Shown here piece by piece: positions 8,841-15,097 of a DNA stretch of 15,235 bases; position 1 is the first letter of the stretch, and each line of letters starts with the position of its first letter. Source of the stretch: JASJHI01 sp965371355 (lineage in GTDB: Bacteria; Actinomycetota; Acidimicrobiia; Acidimicrobiales; Ilumatobacteraceae); NCBI GenBank assembly GCA_965371355.1, contig CBDUYD010000069.1, positions 1 to 15,235 of the forward strand, in the 5' to 3' direction. The position numbers and the translations under genes are program-made. The notes under the pieces were generated by a model. That model had not been told where the DNA came from and ran no database searches. It saw only the letters and a program-made list of their open reading frames with translations.

Positions 8841-9401
8841 TCACAGCAGGTGTCGGAGCAGGATGAACACGTGGCGGGCGACGACGAGCAGCCAGATCGA
8901 ATAGGGCACGGCGACGACCGCGGCGGCCCGCGCGAGGCTCAACCCGTACACGTGCTGCGCACCGGTCGCGAGCGCTACCGGGAGGGCGACGCCCACAACG
9001 AAGATGCCGACGACGAGACCCGGCCCGAGCAGCTGCATCAGGCCTGCGGCGAAAAGCACGACGACGCCGAGGGCGGCGATCGGCAGGTAGGCCCAGCCGA
9101 CCATCGCCAACGTCAGCTGGAGCGACGCCGACGCCGAATGCCGCGCCGGTTCCTGCGCGGCGAGCGACATGAGTCCCGCCACCATCCAGATGCCGACGGC
9201 GAGGCCGAGCCACCCCCAGATGCCGACCAGGGCCAGCCGGAGTACGGACCGCGGTTCGGTGACGGCGAGGCCACCGAACCGGTTCAGCGCCATCAGGAAC
9301 GAGGCGACGAGCACGAGCGCGATCGCCGACCAGACCGAGCTCGGGCCCAGAGAGTCCCACCGCACGCTCGTGCGATCCTGCCATCGGACCGCGTCGCTCA
9401 T
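8841..9401 (-). CDS. Five-helix integral membrane protein, Yip1-like in appearance
   Basis: The protein has 186 residues from the ATG at 9401. That start overlaps the TGA of the upstream DUF3179 gene as ATGA, with GGGAG just before it; a GTG at 9410 is an alternative three codons upstream. After a short charged N-terminus there are about five membrane helices: SAIALVLVASFLMAL, a Trp-rich second (IWGWLGLAVGIWMV), WAYLPIAALGVVVLF, VVGIFVVGVALPVAL and VPYSIWLLVVA. The pattern resembles the YIP1 family of small membrane proteins, but no diagnostic motif is present, so this is tentative. Translational coupling with the DUF3179 selenoprotein candidate suggests a shared membrane location or function, possibly as a partner or anchor; this is inference. 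Confidence 0.85.
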   Translation of the reverse strand: MSDAVRWQDRTSVRWDSLGPSSVWSAIALVLVASFLMALNRFGGLAVTEPRSVLRLALVGIWGWLGLAVGIWMVAGLMSLAAQEPARHSASASLQLTLAMVGWAYLPIAALGVVVLFAAGLMQLLGPGLVVGIFVVGVALPVALATGAQHVYGLSLARAAAVVAVPYSIWLLVVARHVFILLRHLL

Positions 9402-10492
9402 GGCTCCCACACCGTGCCATCGGGCCAGAACGTGCCGTAGTCGCCGGGGAACGATGTCAGCCCTGGAAGATGGTCGAGGATCTCACCCGCCAGCTCGCCT
9501 TCGACGGCATTGCCGCGCGCCGCATTGAAGGTCGTGCCGGTCACCTTGTCGATGAGCCGCCCGCCGGAGACCTCCAGATCGACAACGACCTCGCCGACGC
9601 GGCGTGAGTAGACCGCCCATCTGTCGGGGTCGGTCGGATCGCTGACGACGGCGATCTCCACGCCTGCGACGACGTCGTTCACGACGCCCACCCGACGAAG
9701 GTCGGGAACCGGGTAGGCGCGTGCCTCCTCGGTGAAGTCGACGACGATGTAGAAGTCGCCGAGATCGAACCCCGACGGCCCGGCGGGCGCGTCGAGGGCG
9801 AGCGAGTCCGGATGCTCGTCCACCCATGCACCCCAGGTGGTGAACTCCGACGGCAGCAGTTCGACGGTCTGGCCCTTGCGCGGCCCCGCGATCGCCTCAC
9901 CGAGCGGCTGGCTCCACACGCTGCCGGTGCCGTGATCCCACCACGTCATCGCGTTTCCCCACAGCGCGCCGTGAACGCCGAAGATCAGTGTCTCTCCCTC
10001 TACCTGTCGGCGATGGACCATCGCCGTGCCGCAAAGCGGTCACCAGGATACGAGTATCGGTTCACCGCCGAGTTCGTCGACCACCAGCTCGCGGCCGTTC
10101 AGGAAGCTGACCGGATACGCCTTCGCCTCGCCATCGATCGTGAGGCCGATCACGTCGGTCTCGGACGGCCAGCCGACCTGGGCGGCGGGCACGAACCGCG
10201 GGTCGTAGACCGGCCGGATCGCGTCGCGCGGGAGCAACTGCCGGAACCCGTCGGGCAGCGGGTCGCCCGCCGTCACCGGGTTGTACGCACTGCTCGGCGA
10301 GACGCGGACACCCGCCGCGGTCTTCTTCGCCGTCGTGTCCTCGCTGAACGCCCACACCGTCGACGCGATCAGCGCCACGAGGAGGGCGGCGACGTACATC
10401 ACGCCGCGGGTCATCGTGCTCGCCGCACGATCTTGCGTCGGCGGCGTACGGGTCGGATCGATGTCGGAAGGTCCCACACCTCGAGTCAACAT
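9398..10492 (-). CDS. DUF3179 family protein, predicted selenoprotein (in-frame TGA = Sec in U-x-x-C)
   Basis: This is one 364-residue reading frame interrupted only by TGA at 10040-10042. N-terminal part: cytoplasmic leader, membrane helix (YVAALLVALIASTVWAF, about residues 33-49), then the DUF3179 start (LPRDAIRPVYDPRF, GLTIDGEAKAYPVSFLNGRE). After the TGA, in the same frame: PLCGTAMVHRR, LIFGVHGALWGNAM, TGSVWSQPLGEAIAGP and LPSEFTTWGAW, all expected DUF3179 blocks in order. Family members, as I recall them, read [VL]-[TS]-[YW]-C-P-L-C-G at the junction, so TGA replaces the first Cys and makes Sec151-P-L-Cys154. A bacterial SECIS-like hairpin follows. The domain should face outside the membrane; its biochemical role is not established, and Sec suggests redox chemistry. 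Start ATG 10492 lacks a good RBS; 10414 and 10399 are alternatives just before the helix. The alternative reading is a nonsense-mutated pseudogene. Confidence 0.85.
10008..10026 (-). promoter_or_regulatory. Candidate bacterial SECIS hairpin in the DUF3179 coding region
   Basis: Read in mRNA sense, bases +14 to +32 after the UGA are CGGCGAUG-GUC-CAUCGCCG. This is a perfect 8-bp stem with a GUC triloop, or 7 bp closed around GGUCC. The loop contains GGUC at +21 to +24. In E. coli fdhF the SelB-binding GGUC loop lies at about +19 to +22, so sequence and spacing both agree. A second small hairpin (CCGC-UUU-GCGG) directly follows the UGA. The stem also encodes conserved protein residues, as bacterial SECIS elements must. 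Confidence 0.8.
10040..10042 (-). other. TGA codon predicted to be read as selenocysteine
   Basis: The plus strand reads TCA, so the mRNA codon is UGA. It stands between TGG (Trp) and CCG-CTT-TGC (Pro-Leu-Cys). The frames on both sides are identical (the first downstream ATG is 21 bases from the TGA, seven codons). This is the place of the first Cys in the family's CPLC motif. Confidence 0.85.
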
Positions 10493-10523
10493 CGACCAGC
10501 GGGCGGATCATTCCGTGGACAGA

Positions 10524-10539
10524 CATTCGTAACACCTCC
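10524..10539 (-). promoter_or_regulatory. Strong Shine-Dalgarno with ATG that is out of frame with the DUF3179 gene
   Basis: On the minus strand GGAGGTG (10539-10533) is followed after 6 bases by ATG (10526-10524), an ideal arrangement. The frame it opens (MSVHGMIRPLVDVDS) is shifted relative to the DUF3179 frame that starts at 10492. It could be a leader peptide, a start for a frame corrected by an indel, or coincidence. Confidence 0.4.
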
Positions 10540-10607
10540 ATCGGCATCCACCCGATGTCACTTCTCGCCGGTTCGTGGACGCGAAACGGCGTCGGGCGCT
10601 AGTCCAC

Positions 10608-11009
10608 TCAGGGCACCCGGTCGATCTCGAGACCGACGATGTCCGCGACTCGCGTCACATCGACGTCGATCGTGAGCAATGCCGCACCGTGACGGCGCGC
10701 AACAGACACGATCATGCAATCGACCATCCCCCGAGGGGTGACTCCTACACGCCGGCACGCGCGATAGATCCGCGCAGCCGCATCGAAGTCGACCACAGCG
10801 TCGAAGCGGAGCAGGCGGAACCGACCGAGAAGGCGACGAAGGTCGACCTCACGCTCGTCCGTCCGTGCTCCGGCGACCACTTCCATGATCACCGGCTCGG
10901 TAACCGCGACCGGCCCGTCACCGGCGATCAGATCCGTGAGCCTCCGATCGGTGGAACTGCCGGTGGCGCGGTCGTACTCGACCCAGGCCGACGTGTCGAC
11001 GAGTATCAC
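10608..11009 (-). CDS. vapC: VapC-type PIN-domain ribonuclease toxin
   Basis: The 133-residue protein is a complete PIN domain of normal VapC length. Acidic active-site residues are in place: Asp5 in MILVDTSAW, Glu43 in VIMEVVAG, Asp97 in GMVDCMIV and Asp115 in LTIDVD. By family knowledge it is a Mg-dependent endoribonuclease, usually cutting tRNA or rRNA, held inactive by its antitoxin. The start is GTG at 11009, overlapping the antitoxin stop as GTGA, so the two genes are translationally coupled. No damage is visible, so the toxin should be active. Confidence 0.93.
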   Translation of the reverse strand: MILVDTSAWVEYDRATGSSTDRRLTDLIAGDGPVAVTEPVIMEVVAGARTDEREVDLRRLLGRFRLLRFDAVVDFDAAARIYRACRRVGVTPRGMVDCMIVSVARRHGAALLTIDVDVTRVADIVGLEIDRVP

Positions 11010-11218
11010 GCAGCGCCCGAAGGCGACACGTCGGCCGGCACCTCGTCGATGGCACCGGCGCCGCGCATCGCGAGCGCCTCGTCACGCGTCATCGGCTGGC
11101 CGGCGAGGTGCCTGAGCGCCATATCGACGGCCTCGGTCTTGGTGTGTACGGCGAAGCGGTCCATGATCGCTCTGACGTAATCGTCCTCGATCTCGATATT
11201 GGTTCGCACGCGGCCCAT
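11006..11218 (-). CDS. vapB: VapB-type antitoxin
   Basis: The 70-residue protein opens with RTNIEIEDDYVRAIMDRF and continues HTKTEAVDMALRHLAG, the ribbon-helix-helix pattern of VapB antitoxins that share this T-K-x-E-A-V-[DE]-x-A-L motif. The C-terminal half (about 42-70) would wrap the toxin and block its active site. It precedes vapC with a 4-base overlap. The ATG at 11218 lacks a Shine-Dalgarno sequence, but a TAGAGT box ends 6 bases before it, which suggests a leaderless transcript. Confidence 0.92.
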   Translation of the reverse strand: MGRVRTNIEIEDDYVRAIMDRFAVHTKTEAVDMALRHLAGQPMTRDEALAMRGAGAIDEVPADVSPSGAA

Positions 11219-11224
11219 ACACGT

Positions 11225-11256
11225 ACTCTACGCCTTGCGTGTACGAGTGGTGTACG
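11225..11256 (-). promoter_or_regulatory. vapBC promoter (leaderless) with two direct-repeat operator candidates
   Basis: On the minus strand a -10 box TAGAGT (11230-11225) ends 6 bases before the vapB ATG, placing the transcript start at or next to the ATG. Upstream are two copies of CGTACAC (plus-strand GTGTACG at 11239-11245 and 11250-11256) spaced exactly 11 bp, one helical turn. They overlap the expected -35 region, as expected for VapBC autorepression. No good -35 hexamer is visible. Confidence 0.5.
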
Positions 11257-11300
11257 GCGGGATGATGGCCGCAGTCCGACCGGATATCGCGCCTGCCTGG

Positions 11301-12074
11301 CTACTGGGCGGTCCAGCCACCGTCGACGGGGAGGATCACTCCGTTCACCATGGCTGCCGCATCGGACGCGAGATAGATGACCGCACCTGCCACGTCAGCG
11401 ATCGTGCCCACATGACCGATCGGGATCCTGTCGACCACGTCGCGCAGGTACTCGGGATCGTCGAGGCGTTCGGCGGTGCCGGGCGTGTAGATGAACGTCG
11501 GAGCGACCGCGTTGACGGTCACCCCGAGGGAGCCCCACTCGAGCGCCAGCACACGCACGATCTGATTCACCGCGCCCTTCGATGCGCAGTAGACCGCGTG
11601 ATCGCGTATCGCGACCAACGACGCTTGCGAGCTGATGGCGATGATGCGCCCCGAGCCCTGGGCGAGCATCGCGCGACCCGCAGCCTGGGCCGTGAAGAAG
11701 AGACCCTTGCTGTTGACGGCCATCATGTCGTCCCAGTCCCGCTCGGTGACGTCGAGGGCGGCGTGATTGGCACCCAACCCGGCGTTCGCGACGAGCACGT
11801 CGAGACGCCCGTGCCGGTCGACCACCGCGTCGACGACGGCTTGAATCGATCCGACGTCGGACACGTCGAGCGCGTGGGCGGTAGCGCTGCCTCCGGCGGC
11901 CACGACATCGTCCGCCACGGCTCGGGCGTCGGTGAGCGAGCGTGCCGTGACCGCGACCGTCGCGCCGGCGGCAGCGCACGCCTCGACGAGACCTCGGCCG
12001 ATCCCTCGGCTCGCACCCGTGACGAGCACAACGCGGTCGACCAGGGAGAACGAGGGCAGATGGTCGCTGATCAT
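11301..12074 (-). CDS. Short-chain dehydrogenase/reductase (classical SDR)
   Basis: The protein has 257 residues, the usual length for classical SDRs. Motifs: the nucleotide-binding TGASRGIG (19-26), DV at 70-71, NAG at 97-99, Ser148/149, and the catalytic Tyr162-x-x-x-Lys166. The end is VNGVILPVDGGW, typical of SDRs related to 3-oxoacyl-ACP reductase and glucose dehydrogenase. Arg45 after the second strand suggests NADP(H). The substrate cannot be named. The open frame extends upstream to 12233, but the ATG at 12074 matches the family start, and a TAGGGT box 7 bases before it suggests a leaderless transcript. It is divergent from the Ddn-family gene. Confidence 0.93.
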   Translation of the reverse strand: MISDHLPSFSLVDRVVLVTGASRGIGRGLVEACAAAGATVAVTARSLTDARAVADDVVAAGGSATAHALDVSDVGSIQAVVDAVVDRHGRLDVLVANAGLGANHAALDVTERDWDDMMAVNSKGLFFTAQAAGRAMLAQGSGRIIAISSQASLVAIRDHAVYCASKGAVNQIVRVLALEWGSLGVTVNAVAPTFIYTPGTAERLDDPEYLRDVVDRIPIGHVGTIADVAGAVIYLASDAAAMVNGVILPVDGGWTAQ

Positions 12075-12081
12075 GAGGCTC

Positions 12082-12087
12082 ACCCTA
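12082..12087 (-). promoter_or_regulatory. Candidate -10 box (TAGGGT) for the SDR gene
   Basis: TAGGGT fits the TANNNT actinobacterial -10 pattern and ends 7 bases before the ATG at 12074, the arrangement expected for a leaderless mRNA. The overlapping GGTGAG could instead act as a weak RBS. Confidence 0.4.
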
Positions 12088-12316
12088 CGCGGGCCCCGCG
12101 ATCGCTGATCCGGTGCGACGACCCTGTATCCGAGCGATGCAACAGAGCTCGAGATGATCCCCCCGACTGCGGACGACACCCGACGGCCTCGCCGGGAGGT
12201 TTGCTCCACGAGAGAGCGGCGCCGTCGAGCCACTGGTCCGGTTCGACCCGCTGTAGCGTCGGCGTCGAAACCCTCATCGATCGAGAGTCGAGATCGTCAT
12301 CGCGGGAGAAACGCTC

Positions 12317-12787
12317 ATGTCCGAGCCGACGTCCAAGGCAGCACGACTTCCACCGCGCTGGCTCATCCGCCTCGTCTGGTTCAGCCACCGCGGCCTTTAT
12401 CGGGTGACCGGTGGGCGATTGGGGCTGCGACGACCCAAGACGAACGGCTGGGGCGTCATGCGTCTCATCACCATCGGTCGCCGGACCGGCCGGGAGCGCA
12501 GCGTGATGGTGGGCTACTTCGAGGACGGCCCAGATCTCGTGACCATGGCGATGAACGGCTGGGGCGAGGGCGAGCCCGCATGGTGGTTGAACCTCCGCGC
12601 CCATCCCGAGATCCAGGTCGACCTTGCCGACGGCCCGCGCCTGGTCACCGGCCGAGCCGCCCGGGGCGACGAGAGAGAACGCCTGTGGGCCCGGTGGCGC
12701 GAGATAGACGAGAACCTCGATGCGTACGCTGCGCGCCGCTCGACCGAGACAGCGGTCGTGATCCTGGAGCCGCGGCGCGAGTCCTAG
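12317..12787 (+). CDS. Ddn-family (DUF385) F420-dependent nitroreductase-like protein
   Basis: The 156-residue protein matches the deazaflavin (F420)-dependent nitroreductase family. It has LITIGRRTGRERSVMVGYFE, the region that binds the cofactor phosphate in this split-barrel fold, then MNGWGEGEPAWWLNLRAHPE, a strong family signature. An amphipathic, Trp/Arg-rich N-terminus (PPRWLIRLVWFSHRGLYRVT) is typical of members that sit on the membrane surface. Members reduce quinones, nitro compounds or other acceptors using F420H2; which one here is unknown. GGGAGAAA, 6 bases upstream of the ATG, is a good RBS. The gene is divergent from the SDR gene with a 242-bp gap. Confidence 0.9.
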   Translation: MSEPTSKAARLPPRWLIRLVWFSHRGLYRVTGGRLGLRRPKTNGWGVMRLITIGRRTGRERSVMVGYFEDGPDLVTMAMNGWGEGEPAWWLNLRAHPEIQVDLADGPRLVTGRAARGDERERLWARWREIDENLDAYAARRSTETAVVILEPRRES

Positions 12788-12982
12788 ACCCCTCGATGCG
12801 CTGGTGATACCGACGACGCGTGAGTGCCCGGCTGCTCGCGAGGGCATCGGTGATGGCCGATCCCAGGTTTGAGGTGCTCGGAGAAGTCGCATCCCGCTCG
12901 TCGTCGATGAAGCGTGTGGCAGGCTGACCGACGTGTCTTCTGTTCCCGAGTCCCAATCGAACACGCAAGCCTGAGATGAACC

Positions 12983-13099
12983 GTGGAAAGGCGCGAGATC
13001 AAGCCGGCCGAATGGCTCCTGCCCTTCAACATCGACCAAGGCATCGAGGTCACCGGTGCACAGCGGGTGATCGAACTCGAAGCAACCGCCGTCGCCTGA
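12983..13099 (+). pseudogene. Truncated N-terminal remnant of a RidA/YjgF-family protein
   Basis: From GTG 12983 a 38-codon frame reads VERREIKPAEWLLPFNIDQG, then IEVTGAQRVIELEATAVA and a TGA. This matches the start of RidA/YjgF-YER057c/UK114 proteins I know (M-E-R-R-x-I-[NK]-P-x-x-W, then Q-x-x-E-V-x-G-x-x-R and then x-x-x-T-A-V-D). Normal proteins are about 130 residues; here the frame stops just where the conserved T-A-V-D-x-D-G would be. A short overlapping frame after it (LIMTPEGTPR, ending in TGA at 13126-13128) may be a frameshifted trace of that block. The assignment rests on about 30 residues. Confidence 0.45.
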
Positions 13100-13110
13100 T
13101 CATGACGCCT

Positions 13111-13116
13111 GAAGGG
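13111..13116 (+). promoter_or_regulatory. RBS for the four-helix membrane protein
   Basis: GAAGGG lies 8 bases before the GTG at 13125 and is the reason for choosing this start; there is no other in-frame start with a better RBS. Confidence 0.55.
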
Positions 13117-13124
13117 ACACCGCG

Positions 13125-13634
13125 GTGACCGGATCTACGACGGCCCAACCGGAAGAACTTGCACCACGAGTACTCGATTCGTTCCGTAGCACCGACCTGG
13201 TGACGGTCAGCCGCCGTCAGCAGGTCTTCGCCGGTGCTGTGCTCAACGTGCTCGTCAACGTCGTGGTGCTCAATCTGTTCGTCGAGTTCGCCGACGAGGT
13301 CGTGATCGACTCGTTCGTCATCTCCGTACTCACCGCAATGCTGCTCACTGCGATGTTGGCTGTCCTCGCGAGGTTCGAACATCGCATTCACCACTACTTC
13401 TTCCAGAAGCACTCCTGGCGGTTCGCCGGTGTGGTCACCATCTGGGCAGTCCTGTTCGGTGGCAAGCTCGTGATTCTCGAGGTCGTCAACTTCGTGTTCG
13501 GTGATCACGTCTCGCTCGGCCATCTGCTCGAGGTGATCCTGATCGTGGTGACAATGATGATCGCCGGTCAGCTGATGCAGATGATCTACGACCGCCTCGG
13601 GGTCGACGCCGACGAGGGCTCCACCGAGTCCTAG
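13125..13634 (+). CDS. Four-helix membrane protein of unknown function
   Basis: The 169-residue protein starts at GTG 13125. A polar N-terminus of about 30 residues is followed by four hydrophobic stretches: VFAGAVLNVLVNVVVLNLFV, VISVLTAMLLTAMLAVLA, VVTIWAVLFGGKLVILEVV and VILIVVTMMIAGQLMQMI. The charged loop between helices 2 and 3 contains RFEHRIHHYFFQKHSWR, rich in His and Arg. Both ends are acidic or polar. I do not recognise the family. It lies convergent with the SnoaL-like gene, 78 bases apart, and no partner gene is evident. Confidence 0.85.
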   Translation: MTGSTTAQPEELAPRVLDSFRSTDLVTVSRRQQVFAGAVLNVLVNVVVLNLFVEFADEVVIDSFVISVLTAMLLTAMLAVLARFEHRIHHYFFQKHSWRFAGVVTIWAVLFGGKLVILEVVNFVFGDHVSLGHLLEVILIVVTMMIAGQLMQMIYDRLGVDADEGSTES

Positions 13635-13712
13635 TCGGGCGGAGGCGAGCAGAGCCCGTCCTCTTCGGTTCGGTCGCTCGAAGTGGATGGTCTGCGCCGG
13701 TCCACAACCGGT

Positions 13713-14477
13713 TCAGAACTTCCCGTTGTCGTTGTTCCACTCGTGCCGGGGCGGGATGTCGTCGACCGTGTCCCAGTGCTCGACGACTCTCTCGTCGTCG
13801 ATTCGGTAGAGATCGTAGAAAGAGCTGTGGGTCTCGCCGAGGGTGCCCTCGCATACGCTGAGCACGAAATTCCCCTCGGCGAGCACTCGATGGATCGTGT
13901 CGTAGCTCCTCGCTGGTATCGCGGTGGCCGTTTCGCTCAGAACCGCGGCCAGATGGTCGAATCCGTCCTCCAGTTGCGGGTTGTGCTCTGTGTAGTTCTG
14001 TCGGTCGACGTAGTTCTCGAGCCTGTCCAGCCGGCGATGGATGAGGACATCGTCAACGAAGGCTCGGGCCATCTGGCGATTGGATTCGGTTCGATCCAGG
14101 TCCGTTGCTTCGGTTGGGCCGTCTGTCATCGTGTGGCCGGACGGGTTCGGCCCCCTTCGGGACTGAATGTTGTCCCAGTGTTCAACCGCCTGTCCGGTCT
14201 CGAATCGGAACACCTCGAAGCCGACGTTCTCATCTGCGAAGTCGTATTCCGTGTGCGCGAAGACGAAGTCGCCGTCCTCGAACGCTCGGACAATCTCGAC
14301 TCGAGGGGACGTCTTCGACAGCCGGAGGAACAGCTCGGCCAGGCCTTCGCTGCCCTCGCGGGTGTGTGGATTGTGTTGGACGTATCTGGCTTCGTTCACC
14401 ACTGCGACGGCGTCGGTTTCGCCCGTTTCGATGCTCTTGAGCAATGCACGGATCTGGTCCTTCTTCGTGACGTTCAT
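13713..14477 (-). CDS. Tandem SnoaL-like (NTF2-fold) protein
   Basis: The protein has 254 residues from ATG 14477 (GGAAGGA 10 bases upstream); the frame stays open to 14711, but the upstream part is Arg-rich non-coding-like sequence. It is two copies of one domain. Copy 1 has Y32-V-Q-H-N-P37, later AFEDGDFVFAHTE and VEHWD (98-102). Copy 2 has Y162-T-E-H-N-P167, later VLAEGNFVLSVCE and VEHWD (232-236). This Y-x-[QE]-H-N-P...V-E-H-W-D pattern fits the predicted SnoaL-like aldol condensation family (COG4922). Such domains hold small ligands in a conical cavity; the substrate is unknown. The second domain's motif is kept, so both may be active. Confidence 0.9.
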   Translation of the reverse strand: MNVTKKDQIRALLKSIETGETDAVAVVNEARYVQHNPHTREGSEGLAELFLRLSKTSPRVEIVRAFEDGDFVFAHTEYDFADENVGFEVFRFETGQAVEHWDNIQSRRGPNPSGHTMTDGPTEATDLDRTESNRQMARAFVDDVLIHRRLDRLENYVDRQNYTEHNPQLEDGFDHLAAVLSETATAIPARSYDTIHRVLAEGNFVLSVCEGTLGETHSSFYDLYRIDDERVVEHWDTVDDIPPRHEWNNDNGKF

Positions 14478-14607
14478 GTGCAACGAATCCTTCCGACGGC
14501 GGACGCAATGCTCGTCGATACGTCTCGTGCGGGCAAGTCGCACCGATGTCGTCCGGCTCGTGTTGCGCCGTACTTGGTCATGTCGCTGAGCTGGAAGTTC
14601 GCTGCTA
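14478..14607. other. Intergenic gap between the SnoaL-like gene and the PIN toxin
   Basis: The 130 bases hold the RBS of the SnoaL-like gene near 14488-14494. No other gene, terminator or promoter was recognised. Confidence 0.4.
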
Positions 14608-15087
14608 TCACGCCCGCGCGGTGTCGCCCGGGTCGAAGAGCTCGACCGGAATGCTGAGGTTCGGCACATCCGCCAGTCTCTTGTCTGCCGTTGCCAGCGT
14701 CGCCCGTCCATCGTGGCCCGCGAGCAGCTGCTCGGTGGCGGCGACGTACATCGCGTCGTAGGGCGTGACGTTGGCGCGGAGTTCCCAAATCCGAATGAGC
14801 ATCGGCTGGGTCAGATCGATCCGGGCGAACGGCCACCCCGCCATACCCTTGATCACCCGCTCGCAATCGTCGGGCCTGATCGAGCCCGGACCGTCGTGGC
14901 CTCGCTGCGCGCGTAGCAGTTGATTCCTGAGAGCCGCGGCAACCTCGAGTTTGGTGAGCGTGCGCAGCACGTACGCTTGGTCGCCGTCGACCAAATCGCT
15001 CAGCCGACGTCGGTAACGACGACCGATCGGACCTTCGGCATCGATCAGCGCGCCAGCGAGCAACGAGGCATCGACGACGACATGCAA
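14608..15087 (-). CDS. PIN-domain (VapC-like) toxin
   Basis: The 159-residue protein from TTG 15087 begins HVVVDASLL, with the first active-site Asp at residue 6. Glu48 (TKLEVAAAL), Asp111 (TPYDAMYVAATE) and Asp135 (LATADKRL) complete the PIN acidic set. The P-Y-D-A-x-Y-V-A motif is typical of a large VapC subgroup. The frame is open back to 15147, but starting there would overlap the upstream gene by 50 bases. TTG 15087 has GAGG 8 bases upstream, directly on the stop of the preceding gene, and matches the family start. It is predicted to be an endoribonuclease controlled by the gene upstream. Confidence 0.9.
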   Translation of the reverse strand: MHVVVDASLLAGALIDAEGPIGRRYRRRLSDLVDGDQAYVLRTLTKLEVAAALRNQLLRAQRGHDGPGSIRPDDCERVIKGMAGWPFARIDLTQPMLIRIWELRANVTPYDAMYVAATEQLLAGHDGRATLATADKRLADVPNLSIPVELFDPGDTARA

Positions 15088-15097
15088 CGGGACGACC

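Larger units (their letters stand above)
12788..13124. other. 337-bp gap with a decayed coding remnant
   Basis: The first ~195 bases show no gene I can support; short open frames on both strands have no recognisable motif. The second part contains the RidA-like remnant and the RBS of the following membrane protein gene. Confidence 0.5.

Noticed and set aside
7281..9440. 719-codon plus-strand open frame across three genes
   Set aside because: It is very Arg-rich with no motifs and overlaps the protease, the MFS transporter and the membrane protein, all of which have clear family or membrane character in other frames.
9398..10492. DUF3179 as two genes, or as a pseudogene killed by a nonsense mutation
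   Set aside because: The TGA lies in frame, at a Cys position of a C-x-x-C motif, with a well-placed SECIS-like hairpin and no other lesion. Random nonsense mutation would not explain all of these together.
13683..14657. 324-codon plus-strand open frame opposite the SnoaL-like gene
   Set aside because: The minus strand has two conserved SnoaL-like motifs and an RBS; the plus-strand translation shows no recognisable motif.
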